DNA of 64,000 nt from Schistocephalus solidus (GCA_017591395.1 WEDG01007471.1:1-64000); one strand, 5' to 3'; positions 11,087 to 26,000 are shown, counted from the stretch's first letter. Made by a program: numbers and translations. Notes: a model not told the origin generated them from the sequence alone.

Positions 11087-14000
11087 GTAAGTCCTCTATG
11101 CGATTCATTTTTTTCAATTATTAAAACACCTTTACGTCTTTAATCAAACCATTCTAGCCATCGGCCCGTCGAGCCCGAAAGCATCAGGGACGTTCATCGT
11201 CGAGCGAAGATCTGGCAGCCGACAACAGATCTGAGGGTGTTTCATCAGCAACTGCATCACAGTATGCGGGTCCCAGTGCAATGCGGGACGACCCTAATTG
11301 GAGAAAACCGCGCGCAAACTGTCATGACTACTGTGACAGCTGCAACTGCACCGAAGGTGATCGTTTAGTTTGCGACCGCTGTCCCGCGAGCTTTCATTTG
11401 GAGTGCTTAGATCCACCCCTAGATGCTGAAGAGGCACCCACTGGTGTATGGTACTGTCATCGTTGCACGATGCTTTTAAAGGTACTTTGCAGTCATTAAC
11501 TGTTCCTGTTTTATCCAGTTTATATTCTCAGTATTTAAAATATAACCATTTTCTCACAGTGTTAACTAGCGCTCCGGAATACTCTTCAACATTTTGTACT
11601 CTCTATTTATAGTAAGCATTTGGTGATGCCTTTTGACTTTCTAACCGGGTATTCTTACCTTTATTATCGGTAGGACGAGGAAGATCTAAGCTCGACTTCC
11701 AGTTCCACAAACACTGAAAACTTTATGAAGTACTCTAGGCGGGAAAAGAGCGCCGTAAGTACATCCTCCGTCCCTCGCCGACTTTTCACGGCTCGTGGCC
11801 TTTCTGGCTGTTTACCTTCCAGGAGTTCTGCTAGCGATCTAGCTGGTTGGCTTAACACTGGTCGTCGAACCGCTAGCAACAGTGATCCGATTGCTCCAAT
11901 TGACCTAAAAAAACTCTCCCCTCTGCGCCCTCTGGGATGTAGTAAACTACTCAAGATTCCTAAATCCCAAAGAATTTGATCTTCCCAAGGACCTCATTCC
12001 AGGCATGAAGATACCCGGTTCGTGTTCCTTCGTCTTAGAATTTCCACCCGATTTACTGCCTGTAACTTTCTTTTTTTTCCTATAAGGCTTCCTACTTAAC
12101 CCCTTTTTCTTATAGTGCAAGTTCGCTTGTTACATAAGTCTAGCGACGCAGACGGACTTTTACTTTGTAATAACTGAATATTTTTGGTCTTCATACCTCC
12201 CGTCCTTCCAAGCTGCAAGGGCTTGTGATTTTTCCTCTAAAAACCATTGTCAACACCACTTTAAACATATTCCCATTACCCATCTGCCATTCTACGCAAT
12301 AATATACGGGTATTTGACCTCACCCCTGATTAACTTTCCTAAGGTTTCCAGTGTTTTTTTGAGTCTTCCTATCATAGTCTGTGGCTTTTCTTACAAAGAA
12401 GCCTACTTGATACACACTTTTGTTATTCGTGCATATGAGGCCTACGCAAACCGTTTTTCCATTTCAATTACCTTTTCGACTAATTCTGTTTATCTGTATA
12501 ACAACGTATTTAACAAACCATTTTAGGTTCCTACAAAACTTTGATGGAACGGAAATCGAAACCCATAATCGACATCGAAAATGGTCAGATCCCCAAACCT
12601 GTTCGGCGTTGTTATATGTGCGCCAGGTATGGTGTGATTAAATTTGTTGCATAATTGCTATTTAATGTTTACATAATTCTTCCTTAAAAGCATTAACTTT
12701 TTCTACAGTTCTCAGTTGGCTCTTGTCGGGCGTCTTTGTCAAAATGCAAAATTTATTTGATCAGGGCGACAGATTTCTTGACTGAAAAAAGGAAATAGAT
12801 AATCGACAGAATTGGTTGAACTGCACGCCGTTGTCTAGCAAATCAGACCCAACAGTTTTATCTGCAGTGCCGCCTGAAATTGATCAGCACCACTATCATA
12901 TCTGAGGAGAAACCGTCTGTTCCTGGTATTACCAGGCATACCTCTCCTCCATTCCTATGCCGCATTGTTGGTGTATGATAGAGCGCGTATTAACTAAAGG
13001 CATGTTGTTTTTATCAGCCTTCTAGTCGGCGATGGTACTTGTAGGGTTACATCTCTTGTTGCATTTCAGAACTTGCTTCCATTCTCCTCTTCTACCATGT
13101 GACTACTGCTCGGCCTGTTTTCATCTCGAGTGTCTTGATCCCCCACTGTCTCACTTTCCTCCTCGATCCGACCGCTGGATGTGTCCGCTACACGCCGAGC
13201 ACGTTGTTGACAAGTACCTAGTCTCTTCTATCCGTCTCTCTGAGAGGATCCGGATGTGGAACCAGTTGGCCATCTTCTCCACTGACATCACCTCACTCGA
13301 CCAGTATCCCTATGCGCGCAACCTAGATGGTGCCACCCACGAAATCCGCTTTAGGCCGGATGATGAGGCGGCAGTCCTGTGTGACCTTATGCGACGCATT
13401 CAACGTGGTCGTGCTGAGAAGGCGTTCGTGAATGCCTGTCTAGCGAGTGAAGAGAACTTGCGATATCTGCAACAGATCAATAACTGTTGCCCCCCTACGA
13501 TGTGCAATCAACCTGGGCAAATTTTGCCTTTCGTGACACCCGACCTCAAGTCGAGAACAGTATCACCTGGTTATAACAGGCTTTTCTCTGAGCCGTGTTC
13601 TCCACCCGACCGGAAACTGCGTGTTGTGGTGAGTCCTAACAAATAAAGCTGTTGCTATTTTACACGTAGTTTACCTTTTAAGCAATTTTCTGGAAATTAG
13701 GTTTTCAGGTTCCTCCATTCACGTCTAGAAGACTGCCTTTCTGTTCGTATAGATCTGAGATTAGTATTCTAAGAATGCATGCGCGTAAATGGTACATTAT
13801 TACCTCCCCCCCCACGCCCACGCTGACTTGGCCGGTAAAACTAGCATTTGTATTAATAGAATCCTCAATATATTCGGACAAACGGAGGGACCATTTCAGA
13901 GCTGTTGTTTAACAGTTGTTCGAATCGGCAGTACAATGTCCTGCTGACATCAAAACCTGGCCGGAATACAAACAGTTGTGGTCGCTTGCAGTGATTTTCA

Positions 14001-17000
14001 ATCCTTTATGTTTTTCGCTATCGGTCTGCATCACAATTTAGGGTTCGACGCCTGGTGAAGCGAACCGTTAATATATTTCAAAAGAACCGCTACGGATGAT
14101 GGGTTGTGACACGCGTCTAGCTTTCGACTACTGAATCACGTGTTCTGTTGAGTAGCTATCGACAATGAGTTCGTACATAAAACTAGTCATTTCGTTTAGA
14201 AGGTTGCCTACTTTAACGCAGTAAAAACAAACAATGGTAAGTTTGAATTGTAGTTTATTCGTTTTGGAATATTCATGTGTCGCAAGCGCGAATAGTTCAT
14301 CATAAGCAGCTTTGAAGTAATCGAAAGTCCTATCGAAAACTAAGCAACTCATCATACCGTGATGTGGCAGCCCAGTACGAGAAGGTTTTGAGGAGTTGAC
14401 CCATTAGCACCTGCTGTTCACTCACTTCTTTCGTTTCCTCCCCTCATCCCCCTTCACCATCTCTTTCCTTTTGGCCCTCATCCCTGCTTCCCTTATTTAT
14501 GAGAAATCCTGCCACAGGTGTTTGACGAGCAGACCGTTTTGTTTATATTCTGAAACTTGCCTAACCAATCATAATTTTATAAGCATTTTTTAAGGAAGTT
14601 CTTATCGCTCAACACCGTTAGACAGCCAACTCTCATCGGCTCTACTCGTTAATAGACTATATTCAGCACTCTTCTTCTTGAAGAATATACCAACAGTAGC
14701 CAAGGGATCGTAGTGACCATTTGTAGCTTCTCATTGTCGTCATCCTCGCCTACCATAGAGAACTTCGCTCCCGGCAACAACGATCCGAACATCAACAACG
14801 AGTTAATCACTTATGAGTGAACCAAAACTCGACGTCATGGCCACCTAGTCACGAGTTCATGCAGTTGGTCAGGGTCACACGAATTCGGACACTTACTAGA
14901 GTGACTTGAGGACTAGCTAGTACATGTCTGCTTTCTCTTTAACCTAAACTCATGCGTTTACAGCTCCACTGCACGTTAGACCGTTGCTAGACATTAACCA
15001 TTAGTTCGTCTCTTAGGTTCCTGAAGCGGTGAAAGTTCTATACAAATCGGGTAAATCGATTACCTCGCCTGGAAGAAGAGCTAAATCAAAGCCAAGCAAA
15101 CCTTGTGCCGAAAAGTGGACTTGCTCCTTCGGAGGACCGCGAATTGGTGAGTGTTTTTTCTTTATTTTCTAGCTTCCGCTCTAAAAGCATGACTGTCGTC
15201 TTACAGTCTGCTATAATTATGAAGTCTCAGTACTCCGTATCCGTGAAGCACTTCTACTCATATCCTGAAATCCTTTCGCACTCATCCCAGTTTATGATCC
15301 CTTGTTACTGTACGCTCATTAACGTACAAACTTGCATCGTACCTTCATGATTCTTTATAATTGGGCGTGTTCCTTCTGCGACGTAACCCTGAATCGCACT
15401 CTCCAGTTGCTTTGAAAACGCATTTTGTGTTCTAGTTGAGAAAGGTGCATAGTTTTTAAACGTTTCCAGGGTAAACAGCTAACAATAAGCAAAGTTTTAC
15501 GCTGGGGACTTGCCACTATTTATAAACCTGTCCAGTAAATTACTAATTGATGTCTGATAGGTGACAGTGCTAGCAATAGTACTCTACTATAACCTTGCAG
15601 CTGGCATAAGTCAGGACACTGTCACACAACATTCCAACCAGCGTTGCATTTGTAAGTCATTCAGAATGGTTCGCTAGAAGTAACTGCCTTAAAGAACTAC
15701 CTCGTAGCATGTACGGTTTCCTTTAATTCGAAAGGACAACTAACCTACTTAAACTTATCGAAGGAACGAGTATTCTTCAACGCTTTCGCCTGGTACGATC
15801 TCGAAACGTCGATGACACTAATAATCCGCGAGTGGATACTTTGTCTTCGGTTACTTAACGCATTCGTACTTAGACGTTCTTCAATCCTCGTGGGATGATG
15901 TCCATGGATATGTCGTTGACACTCCTACCACGACTACTGCAGAAGATAAAAATGCAGCCCATACCGGCTTTTCCTGCGACCGTGCCTCCATCTCATGCAC
16001 CGGCCTGGTCGATTACCTGCGAATCCATCGCACGGTAACTAGCGAACCACTGCCTGAGGCCCTGACATACAGTCGCCGCGGGCGCCTCAACTGCCCTCAC
16101 TGCACCCGTACACGCACACACCGCATTTTTCTTCTAGGATACCTGCGTCTCCACGATAACATGTGGTAGACCACCGTAGGCTAGAACGCATCAACGCACA
16201 CTGCCTCCACGAACACGCACACATCCGAGACTTCGACCGTTGTTTTCAAGGATGTCTACCGTATGCTCCACAAAAGGGTAGTGCAAGGACGGTGACTTGC
16301 GCGCAAATTAGTTTTAGATGATAGTAGACTTTCACTGCATTTACCGCACTCTCTCTCTTCCCTTGCCCGGTGTCAAGACAGAGTCAAGAAGATAGGAGGC
16401 AGGGTCAGGCGCAGATGAATCATATCCCACGGAGTGGGAGAGTCATAAATGGCTAAAGTAGTGGGGTGCTGCATGAACCTGCACCTACGCATGCCCATGT
16501 TCGGCATTTGTTATGGGACCGCATCCCAGAATAAAAACGCCTGCCGCACCCTGATTTGGCCCCCGTGTTGGTCCAGCGCATCAACCACTCGGCCCGTTTA
16601 GGGAGCACACACATCATCCACCACCATCATCGCATAAGTCTCTCATTTCAAGCTGATACTTTTGAGATTATCACAGTTTACTAAAAGCCGTGTCTTAAAA
16701 GTCACTCCGTCCCCCGGACTGAGAGTCAGGTTGCATTGGCTCCTTAATGTAACCTTTATAGCACTCCTATTCAGCTAGAATCCGAGCCGCCAACCCCCTT
16801 TTGCTGTTGTGTCCTTGTTGGTGCTGGACCACAGTGTATGAACCTGTGCCCTCTCCCGTATCTGGTCTTCTTGACTTGGTCTTGGCATCGGGCCCAGGTG
16901 GGCGAATGAAATAGAGTGAGTAGATGCAGAGCAAGTCTTCTCTCACTATACTCAAGCGCAAGTCACTGTTCCTGCACCACAGTAATGTGAAGCACACGTT

Positions 17001-20000
17001 GGAAATCTTCGAACACGACGGTCGACCGGTCGACACCAAATTCGTATGGTTTTGATTTCTTCGTGTAACTTATTTTTTTTGAATTTGCATAGCAGCTAGT
17101 GACCGCGACGACTCGAGTTTAAGACAACTTCATACCTCGCACAACTGGAAAGTTACGTCTCACCTAAAGAAAACTTCAAGCGGTTTGCATTCATGAACTG
17201 TCGTTTTCAAGAAACCTTAGTTTACTTGCTAACTGTTTTAGGAGAGAAGTGTACGTTTGTCTATGAATAAAGGCAGACAGCAAAGGAATTTCTAAGTTTT
17301 GTCATTTTTCGGGAATTAGCCTATTCTACCCCAATGCATGGTTTTTAAAAGGAGACCGACGCAATAACCGAATTTTGCGTTTCATGGAACCCACTAATCT
17401 ATTTTTTTTCCAATGGTCACGATGATCGCTTACTAGAGTTCGAACTTCCACCTTTAGAAGTTAAAGACAAGCATTTGTGTCCTTTGAAACTTTCCAGTTT
17501 GTTCGCGTTCTTTTGGAGTTTTACCTCCGTTCCACATCGGACGAAAAGTCGTCAGCTGATCCTTTGCCGAACCACCCCAGAGAAGGGACTAACGTTGAAC
17601 GCTTACCTAGTCCTCTTTCACAGAAGTCCCTCACCTCTGTCTCAAACCTCGCAGAAAAACTGAAGGATATTCTAAAGGAACTCGAAAACATAACCCCGTC
17701 TTCGCCAAATGATTATGGTAAGTTTCAGAATTAATTGGTAACGACTGTACCATTTTAGGCGTACAATGTATATGAATATCGTTAGAGTTGGTGTCTATCT
17801 GCAGCAGGTTACCAACACCACCATCATCACAACCTCGTTCTTCTCCATAAAACAGAGTTTTGTGCATTTTCAGAGGAAGCCCTGGTTTCCAATCTGATGA
17901 AGTGCGACCGTCGCCTTTTGCTTCTCCTGGCCAAACAGCAGGTGAATCGGATGATGTCGTCATCGAACGTGCCAAATCGAGGGAAGCGGAATGTACTGGG
18001 TTTCCATTTAACACCACGTCGCTTAAAAATCTAAGTGACAAGTCAATACTCCCAGAGGACGCGGGCGTGGCACCAACAGGAACCCTCACACAACAGACCG
18101 CGGGCTGTACTCCACTCTGGACACTCTCATTGAGACCAAAAACTGATCTGCCAGGCAGGGCAGTGCTCACTCCCTGTTCAGGGACATTGGGCCCAACTGT
18201 ATCTATGTCCTACCGCCAGCTGCTTGTTGGTACAGGTATGGAAGATAAAACGTTCTGCCTTCATCCTCACACTCTCCTTAACTCATTTTCTCCATCAATT
18301 AACTGGATCTCTCGGCAGAAGCTCAAACTTCCTAAAATACAATGAGCCGCTCTTGTCTGGTTAGTGTTGCAGGTGACTTGGAAAAAAAGGAGCCAGCACA
18401 CTATCAATTTCAAAATACCCGTTTATAATGTTTAAACTATTTTATTTTTTTAAATTAATTTTTTAAATTAAATGTCAAGAGTCTGTTGTAGATGTTAATG
18501 CTATATATACGAGAATTTCGTCCCATAATCCCGACAAAAGTTTGGACTACCTTAGTCTCCCCACAAACCAGCAAAGAAATACCAATTAAATGACACTGCT
18601 GGCACGCATAAACCCACTAGGTCAAAGCTAGGGCATGGCGCGAATGTGTAGGTAGGCCATTCGTTGCATTCTTATAGTCTACCTTGAAAAGTTTCCTTAA
18701 GGTATCATTTATTTGTCTAATTTTACACCTAGAGGGATTTGGCTTGCAGAGCGACCGGTGGCGACCAGACGTGAATTTGACAGCGTTCTTCCAAAAAAAG
18801 TACTGGTGGCTGTAATTTAGGTCATCTGCCTACCCTACTCGCATGTTGTTCTCCCGGAGTTCTAGTCTGTTTGACCATAATACCCATAAGTTCTTGCTTC
18901 TCCAAATCTAACTAGTGAAATTTTTCCGTGCAAGGTGAGTTGACAAGAAACCTTAGAATTCAGATAAATTTTAGAAAAAAAACTAAGGAGACTTGACATT
19001 CGCTTGCAATCGGTAAAAGTATTCTTTTAAGTCTAGAGGGGGCTATCTAATAACTTCAATTCAATAACCGACAAAACGTGATAGAGGTGATCAATATAAA
19101 TATTGGCCCGAACTAGCGACCTGTATGGATCAGGCCTCAAATGTTGGCCACACTCAAAATTATCTGCCAAGTTAGTAGTGGGCCTTTCGCACTGCGTGAC
19201 CCTTTTCGCGATCAGAGTGGCAGCTTTATTACTGACAACTCGGCCAAAGCCGAGCGGTGTGAGCTCCTCGAGCACCTTCCAAACCACAATTACCAACCCA
19301 CTCCGCGCTTGCTCTCCTTCGAAGCCTATGCAGTTTCAGGTGACCTCCCACTCTTGCTCAGGGGAAATCTCTGATGCAATACATAGGCTGTACAACAGCA
19401 GGGTGCCCCGAGAGGAGCATACTCCCACTAAAATTTACAAGTCCTCTGTCGACACTATGTCACCCTGGCTCCGTGAGAGGGTTAAACAAGTGCATTGAGA
19501 TGAGCTCTTTCTCGCTAACTGGGGCCCGGGCATCCTTGTGCCTCGCCTCAATAAAAGGGACCAGACATTATGCAAGAACTACAGCGGCACAAGCCGCATT
19601 AACGTTGCTGTTAAGGTCGTCGCTGTTGTCATTCACAGGCAATTTCCGTTTACGTGACTCAAGGGCGACGCCCAATCAAGCTAGGTTTCGAGTCGGGCGT
19701 GGACGCGCCGACCAGATGTTCACACAGATAGATTCTTGAATTGCGCCATGGCTACAGCAACTGAACGTCGACTACCTTATTAACTTCGCTGCCATGTGGG
19801 CTTTGGCCATCTTCAGCCCCTTACAGCAACTAGTTAATGCAAGCAGTATACTAGCAAACATTATCACCCTTTTCAGTGCCTGCTATCGTATTACCACTGC
19901 GTGAGTTCTGCTCCTCAACAATCTTTCAACCGTTCGATAGAATTATATCCCATCGCCAATTCTGTTCAACCACGCCGTTGACGGGTTTCTGGGAAGGGCC

Positions 20001-23000
20001 GTACATGGCTTTGACTTTGTTGAACTTACACCCTAGCGCTGGCTGCCTAGTTTCGAATTCACTGACGATATCGTCTTGCCGGTCTCAAGCTGTGTTGATC
20101 TGTGATGTCACGGGGGAATGACGTCGCTAAATCCTGTGGTTTATTCGTAATCGCTGGGAAGACCAAAGTGTTTCAAGCTGCAATCCTGGCCAACAGAAGG
20201 CATCCATTTGGATTAATGACTGTCAACTTGAAAAATTAGATGTTTTCAAACACTTCGGGGCGAGTTGTAAGGGTAACGTCCTTTCCAGAATCGATGCTGC
20301 CCGCGGGGTTTTTCACAATCCTTAGAAAGTGTATATGAAACCGACGGTATATCTCCATCGCCACGAACATCCGCGTGTTTCGGACATCCGTCTTTTGTGC
20401 CAAACCATACGTTCGCGAATGCTGGGATGCATCTGCGAAAGATGGGCAAAAACTGAAGGTATGTGACCCACTACCTGAATTCATCTCAAATAAGCCAGAC
20501 CGCACTCTGTTACATCTTTAGGATATCTCAGCAGGCCATCAAAGAAAGATAACTGAGGTTATTTGGGCACGTTATTCGTCCGTCTCAAGAGCTCATTGTT
20601 ACTGCCCTCCGTCCAGTGCTGTTTCTCACCTGGAAGCGTCGGAGAGGAGGCCAATTCAAAACGTGGTTCGCTACAGCTTACAGATCGAGATACGGGAGTG
20701 GTTCCCAAATCGTATGTATCCGTCCTGTGTCACTGGAAGAGAGGATATGTCCAACTTTCTAGACCGCTACCACAGATTGTCACGTGTGGAGCGGTGCAAT
20801 TCGCGACACCATCATGGTCAGCTAGGTCAGACCTGATCACAGTGACGCGAAGCACAAACGTGTTTCGTTTTTTGAAACACTTCAAAGAGGCCTGTTGAAA
20901 TTCGTTAATTTAGCTTGAATTTTTGTATCAATTTTAGAAAGTAAGCTAAATTTCTTTTTAGGGAAGTTTTTGTCATATTTATTTGCCAATCTCGAGGAAA
21001 AGCAGTTGGCTATTTTTTTATAATATGCCTAAAACCATTTGCTTTCATGTTGAATGCAAATAGAAACGGTCTCGTAAATAAATATTTCTCAAAAGCAAAT
21101 TGACTTGCGTTGTGGGGTTGTCCTTTACCCTTGCAGAATTATACAAACTATCCGAGGTGAGGTTACGCAGCAATGTGGTGTTCGGGTGGACGTTGCAAAT
21201 TGGTTTCAGTAAATGGAACAGTGATTTTACGCCGCTGTTTCTTTGGATGGCAATTTTGAACTGAGGTTTCGTTACATTGCTGTCAGAGGATAGCGTGCTA
21301 ATTAAAGTCAACTCATATCCTCATACGTAACATTGGCAACAATCGGCGGGCGACTATGGGTTTGCCACTTGCCTATCTTTGGTTCGTGTCATTAACGTAA
21401 CTTCGAAGAGCAAAGACCCCAACACTGCCTTCTCGAAGCTCTTACGTAAAGCCTTCACAAGAGTGAATTAATGAATTTTTATCCTTACACTCGTTTGAAA
21501 AATTGTACAGTTTTACACAAACTAGCTGAAAAAGTTTCACAGAATGTTTTGTTATTTTACTCACGTTTGCTCGTACTCCAACACTACTATTGAATATGCT
21601 TGATTGTTGTGTCTCAGATCTGACCTGAAGCCCATGAAACATTGGTCAAAACGGTTTGACTCCTTTTTCCTTGAAAAAGATTAGGTTTAAAAACTATTTA
21701 GCAAGGAGCGCGATCTTGTGTTAATTTCCTACACGAAAGTATACTGGCCTCTGGCTCGGTATCTTTTCAAAACACCTGCATGAATCGCATAGCAAATAAA
21801 TCACTAAGTAGTATGCATTCTCTCTACCGATTTTTGATTTCTGTGCAAAGTCAATCGTTGGTTATAGAAAGATTTCACGGGAGATTCGTTTTCAGGCTCA
21901 TTACGCAAGAAATGACATCTCTGAATCTAGTAGTTAAAAAAATATATCTTTAAATTTTTTGATAGTACTTTATCGTGGGTTTCTTTTAAACACTCACCGG
22001 TATCGTGTTATACTAGCCTAGGCTTTATTACTCCTAGTCACACTCTGCAACGTAGTATGCACCTTTTTATATTGTATTTCCTTTGTAACGTATAAACTTA
22101 TCGATTTTACACACAAATGCAACGTTGACCCCGTCATTCCTGGGTTTGCCTTTATACAGGTCCAGAATGCCACATCTGCCTGACTAATTATCGAACACCT
22201 AGCCGTCTTTTATGTCCCTTCGTGTCTCCTGTTCATGCGGCGATTTTCTACGACGAGTGGACTAGACATTTTGAAATGCTCAACTACAGCGAATTCGGCA
22301 GCCGTGTGGATTCAATACCTTTCGGAAATGAGATTCAAGACAAGGCTGTCTACCAACTCACGGTACTGCCTTTTACACCTACGTTATGCTCCTTTGTTTC
22401 CCGTATTAACCCCCAAATCCCTTTCACATAAGCCATTTTGCTCTAAAGGGTCCTATTGAAAAGGGCGGTCGCTGAGTTCCGGTGATTATGCAGCGCAGGC
22501 ACAACAATATACTCTGAGACATTAAAATAGCTCATCTGAACAGTTTTGCGTCCTAGCTGATGTTTTGGAAAGCTTTGCCGGCTCTCCATTGGCAAAGCGT
22601 TGACTGCTACATATCGATCAGTCTCAGATTTGCAAACAACTCTGGGATGAAGATCAGATAAGTGTAAATTACACACCGGAATAGGCTTGCATTGTCGCTG
22701 ACGTTTAGGAAAGCTTGGCCGGCTTTCCATTTTCAAAGCGTATACTGCTAATATCCATCAGTATTTTGAATGACAGGCTGATTTGGTCGGCATTAGACTG
22801 ATCAATTTTTTTCTCGTGCGCTGCCTCGGACTCTGCGTGAATGTTTGTGCAACTTGATGGCCGCTGGTGTTGGGCAGCTCCACATCGGTCGAGGGTGCTT
22901 GTAAGCCTGCCTCCTCTTCCGATGGGTTCGTCGCGGGGCCGTCTTCGCTTATTTGCCTTAGTTCCGGCGTAACCATCTTGTCCTGGTCTTTACGCATATA

Positions 23001-26000
23001 ATGACGCAGGACTTTATAGGCGGTTGGAAGGTCTAGATGCTCGTTGATGGATTTGTCATCTGAATACAATGCCTCGAGCGTAAGTCGTTCGGCTTTTGAG
23101 GTTCCTCGGTTCACTCTTCACCCCCATTCCACAGAAACTAGCAATTGATGCTGACATAAGTTCTACCAGAACGCTACGAGGAGAGGGAAAAGCCCCTGAA
23201 GTCCAAACATTTGCTCGAACTTCTACGTCCTTGCCTCAGAACCTACTTCACTTTTGATGGACAAATTTATGAACAAATTAAAGGCACTCCCATGGGCTCC
23301 CCCTTATCAGGCCTGATTGCTGAAGTGGTCCTCCAACGGATGAAACACTTGGTCTTTACTAAGTATCAACCAAACTGTTGGGCTCGTATGTCGATGAAAC
23401 GTTTGTCATTGTCAAAACATCTGACATCGAGCACTTCAAAGAATTAATAAACTCGGTTGATCCAAATATCCAATTCACGATGGAAGCTGAAACAAACAAC
23501 CAACTTCCCTTCCTCGATGTGCTTTTGCGCCGGTGCGCAAATGGAGGACTTCAAACTAGTCTTCAGAAAAGCCACCAGCACAAAGAAAATATTACCATTC
23601 AATAGCAATCACCCTCTGTCTCACAAACATAGGAGCGTCCGAACTCTATTCCAAAGCGTTGAAACAGATTGCAGCATGCCAGTGGAAAAAAAACTGAACG
23701 ACATTACCTTAGTGACCATTTCCGAGCTAATGCATACCCAAGCTCTTTTATCAACCAAAACAAGCGCCGGGTGAACAGGCGACGGCCAAAAAACAACAAA
23801 CTTAAGTCTGGAGAGTCATTCGCTACATAAAAAGAGTCTCCGAGGTAGTCTGTCGGCTATTACCTCCCGCTGGTGTAGGCATAGCCCATCGACCCTAGGC
23901 GACGATTCGTTGCCGTGTTATGCAACATAAGGACACACTGCCTCCTACCGAATCCTCAGCAGTTGTCTACCGAATATTTTATAACGATGGGGACTGAAAA
24001 TCTGTCGAGAAAACTGGACGAAAATTGCAAACCCGCCTACATGAGCACAAACTGGCGGCTCGAAGGCTAGACCCAAACTCACAGTTCGCAACTCATATTG
24101 GAGAGACTGGCCACTTTTTTGACATTCAAGAAGCGACCATCATAGGCCGATGAACCTCAAAAGACGAACGACTTACGCTTGATGCATGGTATTCAGATGT
24201 TAACTTTATCAACGGGCATCTAGACCTTCCAACCGCCTATAAAGTCCTGCGTCATTATATGCCTAAAGACCAGGACAAAATGGTTTCGCCGGAACTGAGG
24301 CAAAGAAGCAAATACGGCCCCGCGACAAACCCATCGGAAGAGGAAGCAGGCTTACTAGCATCCTCGACTGATGTGGATTTGCCCAACACCGACGGCCGTC
24401 AAGTTGCCCGAACATCCATGCCAAGGCCGAGGCAGTGAACGAGAGAAAAAAATCGACCAGTCTAAGGCTGACCAGTTCAGCCTGTCATTCAAAACGCTGA
24501 TGGATATTAGCAGTATACACTTTGAACATGGAAAGCTGGCCAAGCTTTCCGAAACGTCAATGATAATGCAGGCTTATTCCAGTGAGCAATTTACATTTAT
24601 CTGGATCGATCAGACTTTTTGAATGGTTGGCCGAACTGGTCGGCTTTGGGTTCATCGTTTTTTTCACTTTTCCTGCCTTCGTATGGTTGTTTGTGGCTTG
24701 ACGGCCGCTGGCCTTTCTAATCGCAGCCTCGGTAGAAGATGCTTGTAGGGCTGCCGCCTCTTTCGTTGGGTTCGTCACAAGGTAGTCTTAACTCATAGTT
24801 CTTAAGTTCGGTGTTATCATCTTGTTCTGGTCTTTATGCAGGACCTGATAGGCCGTAGGAAGGTCTTGATTCCTGTTGATAGATTTGGCATCTGAATACC
24901 ATGCCTTGAGTGGACGATGTTCGGTTTTTGAGGTGCCTCGGCTTAAGGTAGTCGCTTCTTGAATGTCAAAATTATGGCCAGTTTTGCAAATATGGGTTGC
25001 AAGTTGTGGGTTTGGGCTTGTGCTCATGTAAGCGGGCCTACAATTTTTGACCAATTTTCTCGATGTTGTTGCAGTCTCCATCATCGAAACATCTTTGGTA
25101 GACAACTGCAGAGTTTTCGTTAGGGGATAGTCTCTCCTTAGTTTGCTTCACACGGTGACGAATTGTCGCCTGGGGTCGATGAGTTATGCCTACTCCCTTG
25201 GGTTGTAACAGTCTAGAGACTGTCTCGGAGGCTCTTTTTATGTAGGGAATGACCCTTAAGACTTCGGTTTGCTGTTCTTTTAGTCATCATCTGCTCACTC
25301 GGGCGCTTGCTTTGTTTGATAAAGCGGTTTCAATGTAAATTAGCTCGGAAGAGGTCATTAAGGCATTGTCCTTCAGCTCTTTTGTCATCTGGCGTGCTGC
25401 AATGTGTTTCATCTCTTTGGAACAGAGTCCGAACGCAGCTACGTTTGTGATACAGAGAGTGATTGCTGTTTGAGCGAAGTATTTGCTTTTTGCTGATGGA
25501 TCTTCTGAAAACTGTAGTTTGCAGTGGTTTTTGTTGCACACCGGCACATCAAGGGAGGGAAGTCGATTGTTTGTTTCAGCTTCCATGGTTAATTGAACAT
25601 TTGGGTCGACCGAGTTCAGTAATGCTTTAGGGGGCTCAATGTCAGATGTTTTGACAATTACAAAAGTGTCATCGACATGACAAGCCCAGAACTTTGGTTG
25701 ATACTTGGTGAAGACCAATTGTTCTACCCGTTGAAGGACCACGCCAGCAATCAGGCCTGATGGGGGGAAGGAAGGAACCATGGGGTGCTTTTAATTTGTT
25801 CATACATTTGCCCACTAAATGAGAAATGGATTGTCAGGCAATATAGTAGAAGTTCGAGCAGTTGTTCGGACTTCAGGTGTTTTTCTCTCTAGTCGTAACG
25901 CTAAGATAGAACTTATGTCAACATCAATCGCTAGTTGCTATGACATTGAGGTGAAGAGTGAAACGACATCAAAGGATACCATGGATACATCTGAATGTAA

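Noticed and set aside
11755..11979. A frameshift in PHF12 exon 3 near 11930
   Set aside because: I first saw a frame change there, but an intron from 11795 to 11942 removes it and gives a better match to the family.
17498..17717. Strong acceptor TTTCCAG at 17497 as the start of PHF12 exon 8
   Set aside because: Not excluded, but it breaks phase with exon 7 unless another exon exists; the AG at 17471 keeps phase, so I used that.
17631..18170. 179-codon minus-strand open frame
   Set aside because: Antisense of PHF12 exons 9-10; the plus strand has clear PHF12 residues and splice phases.
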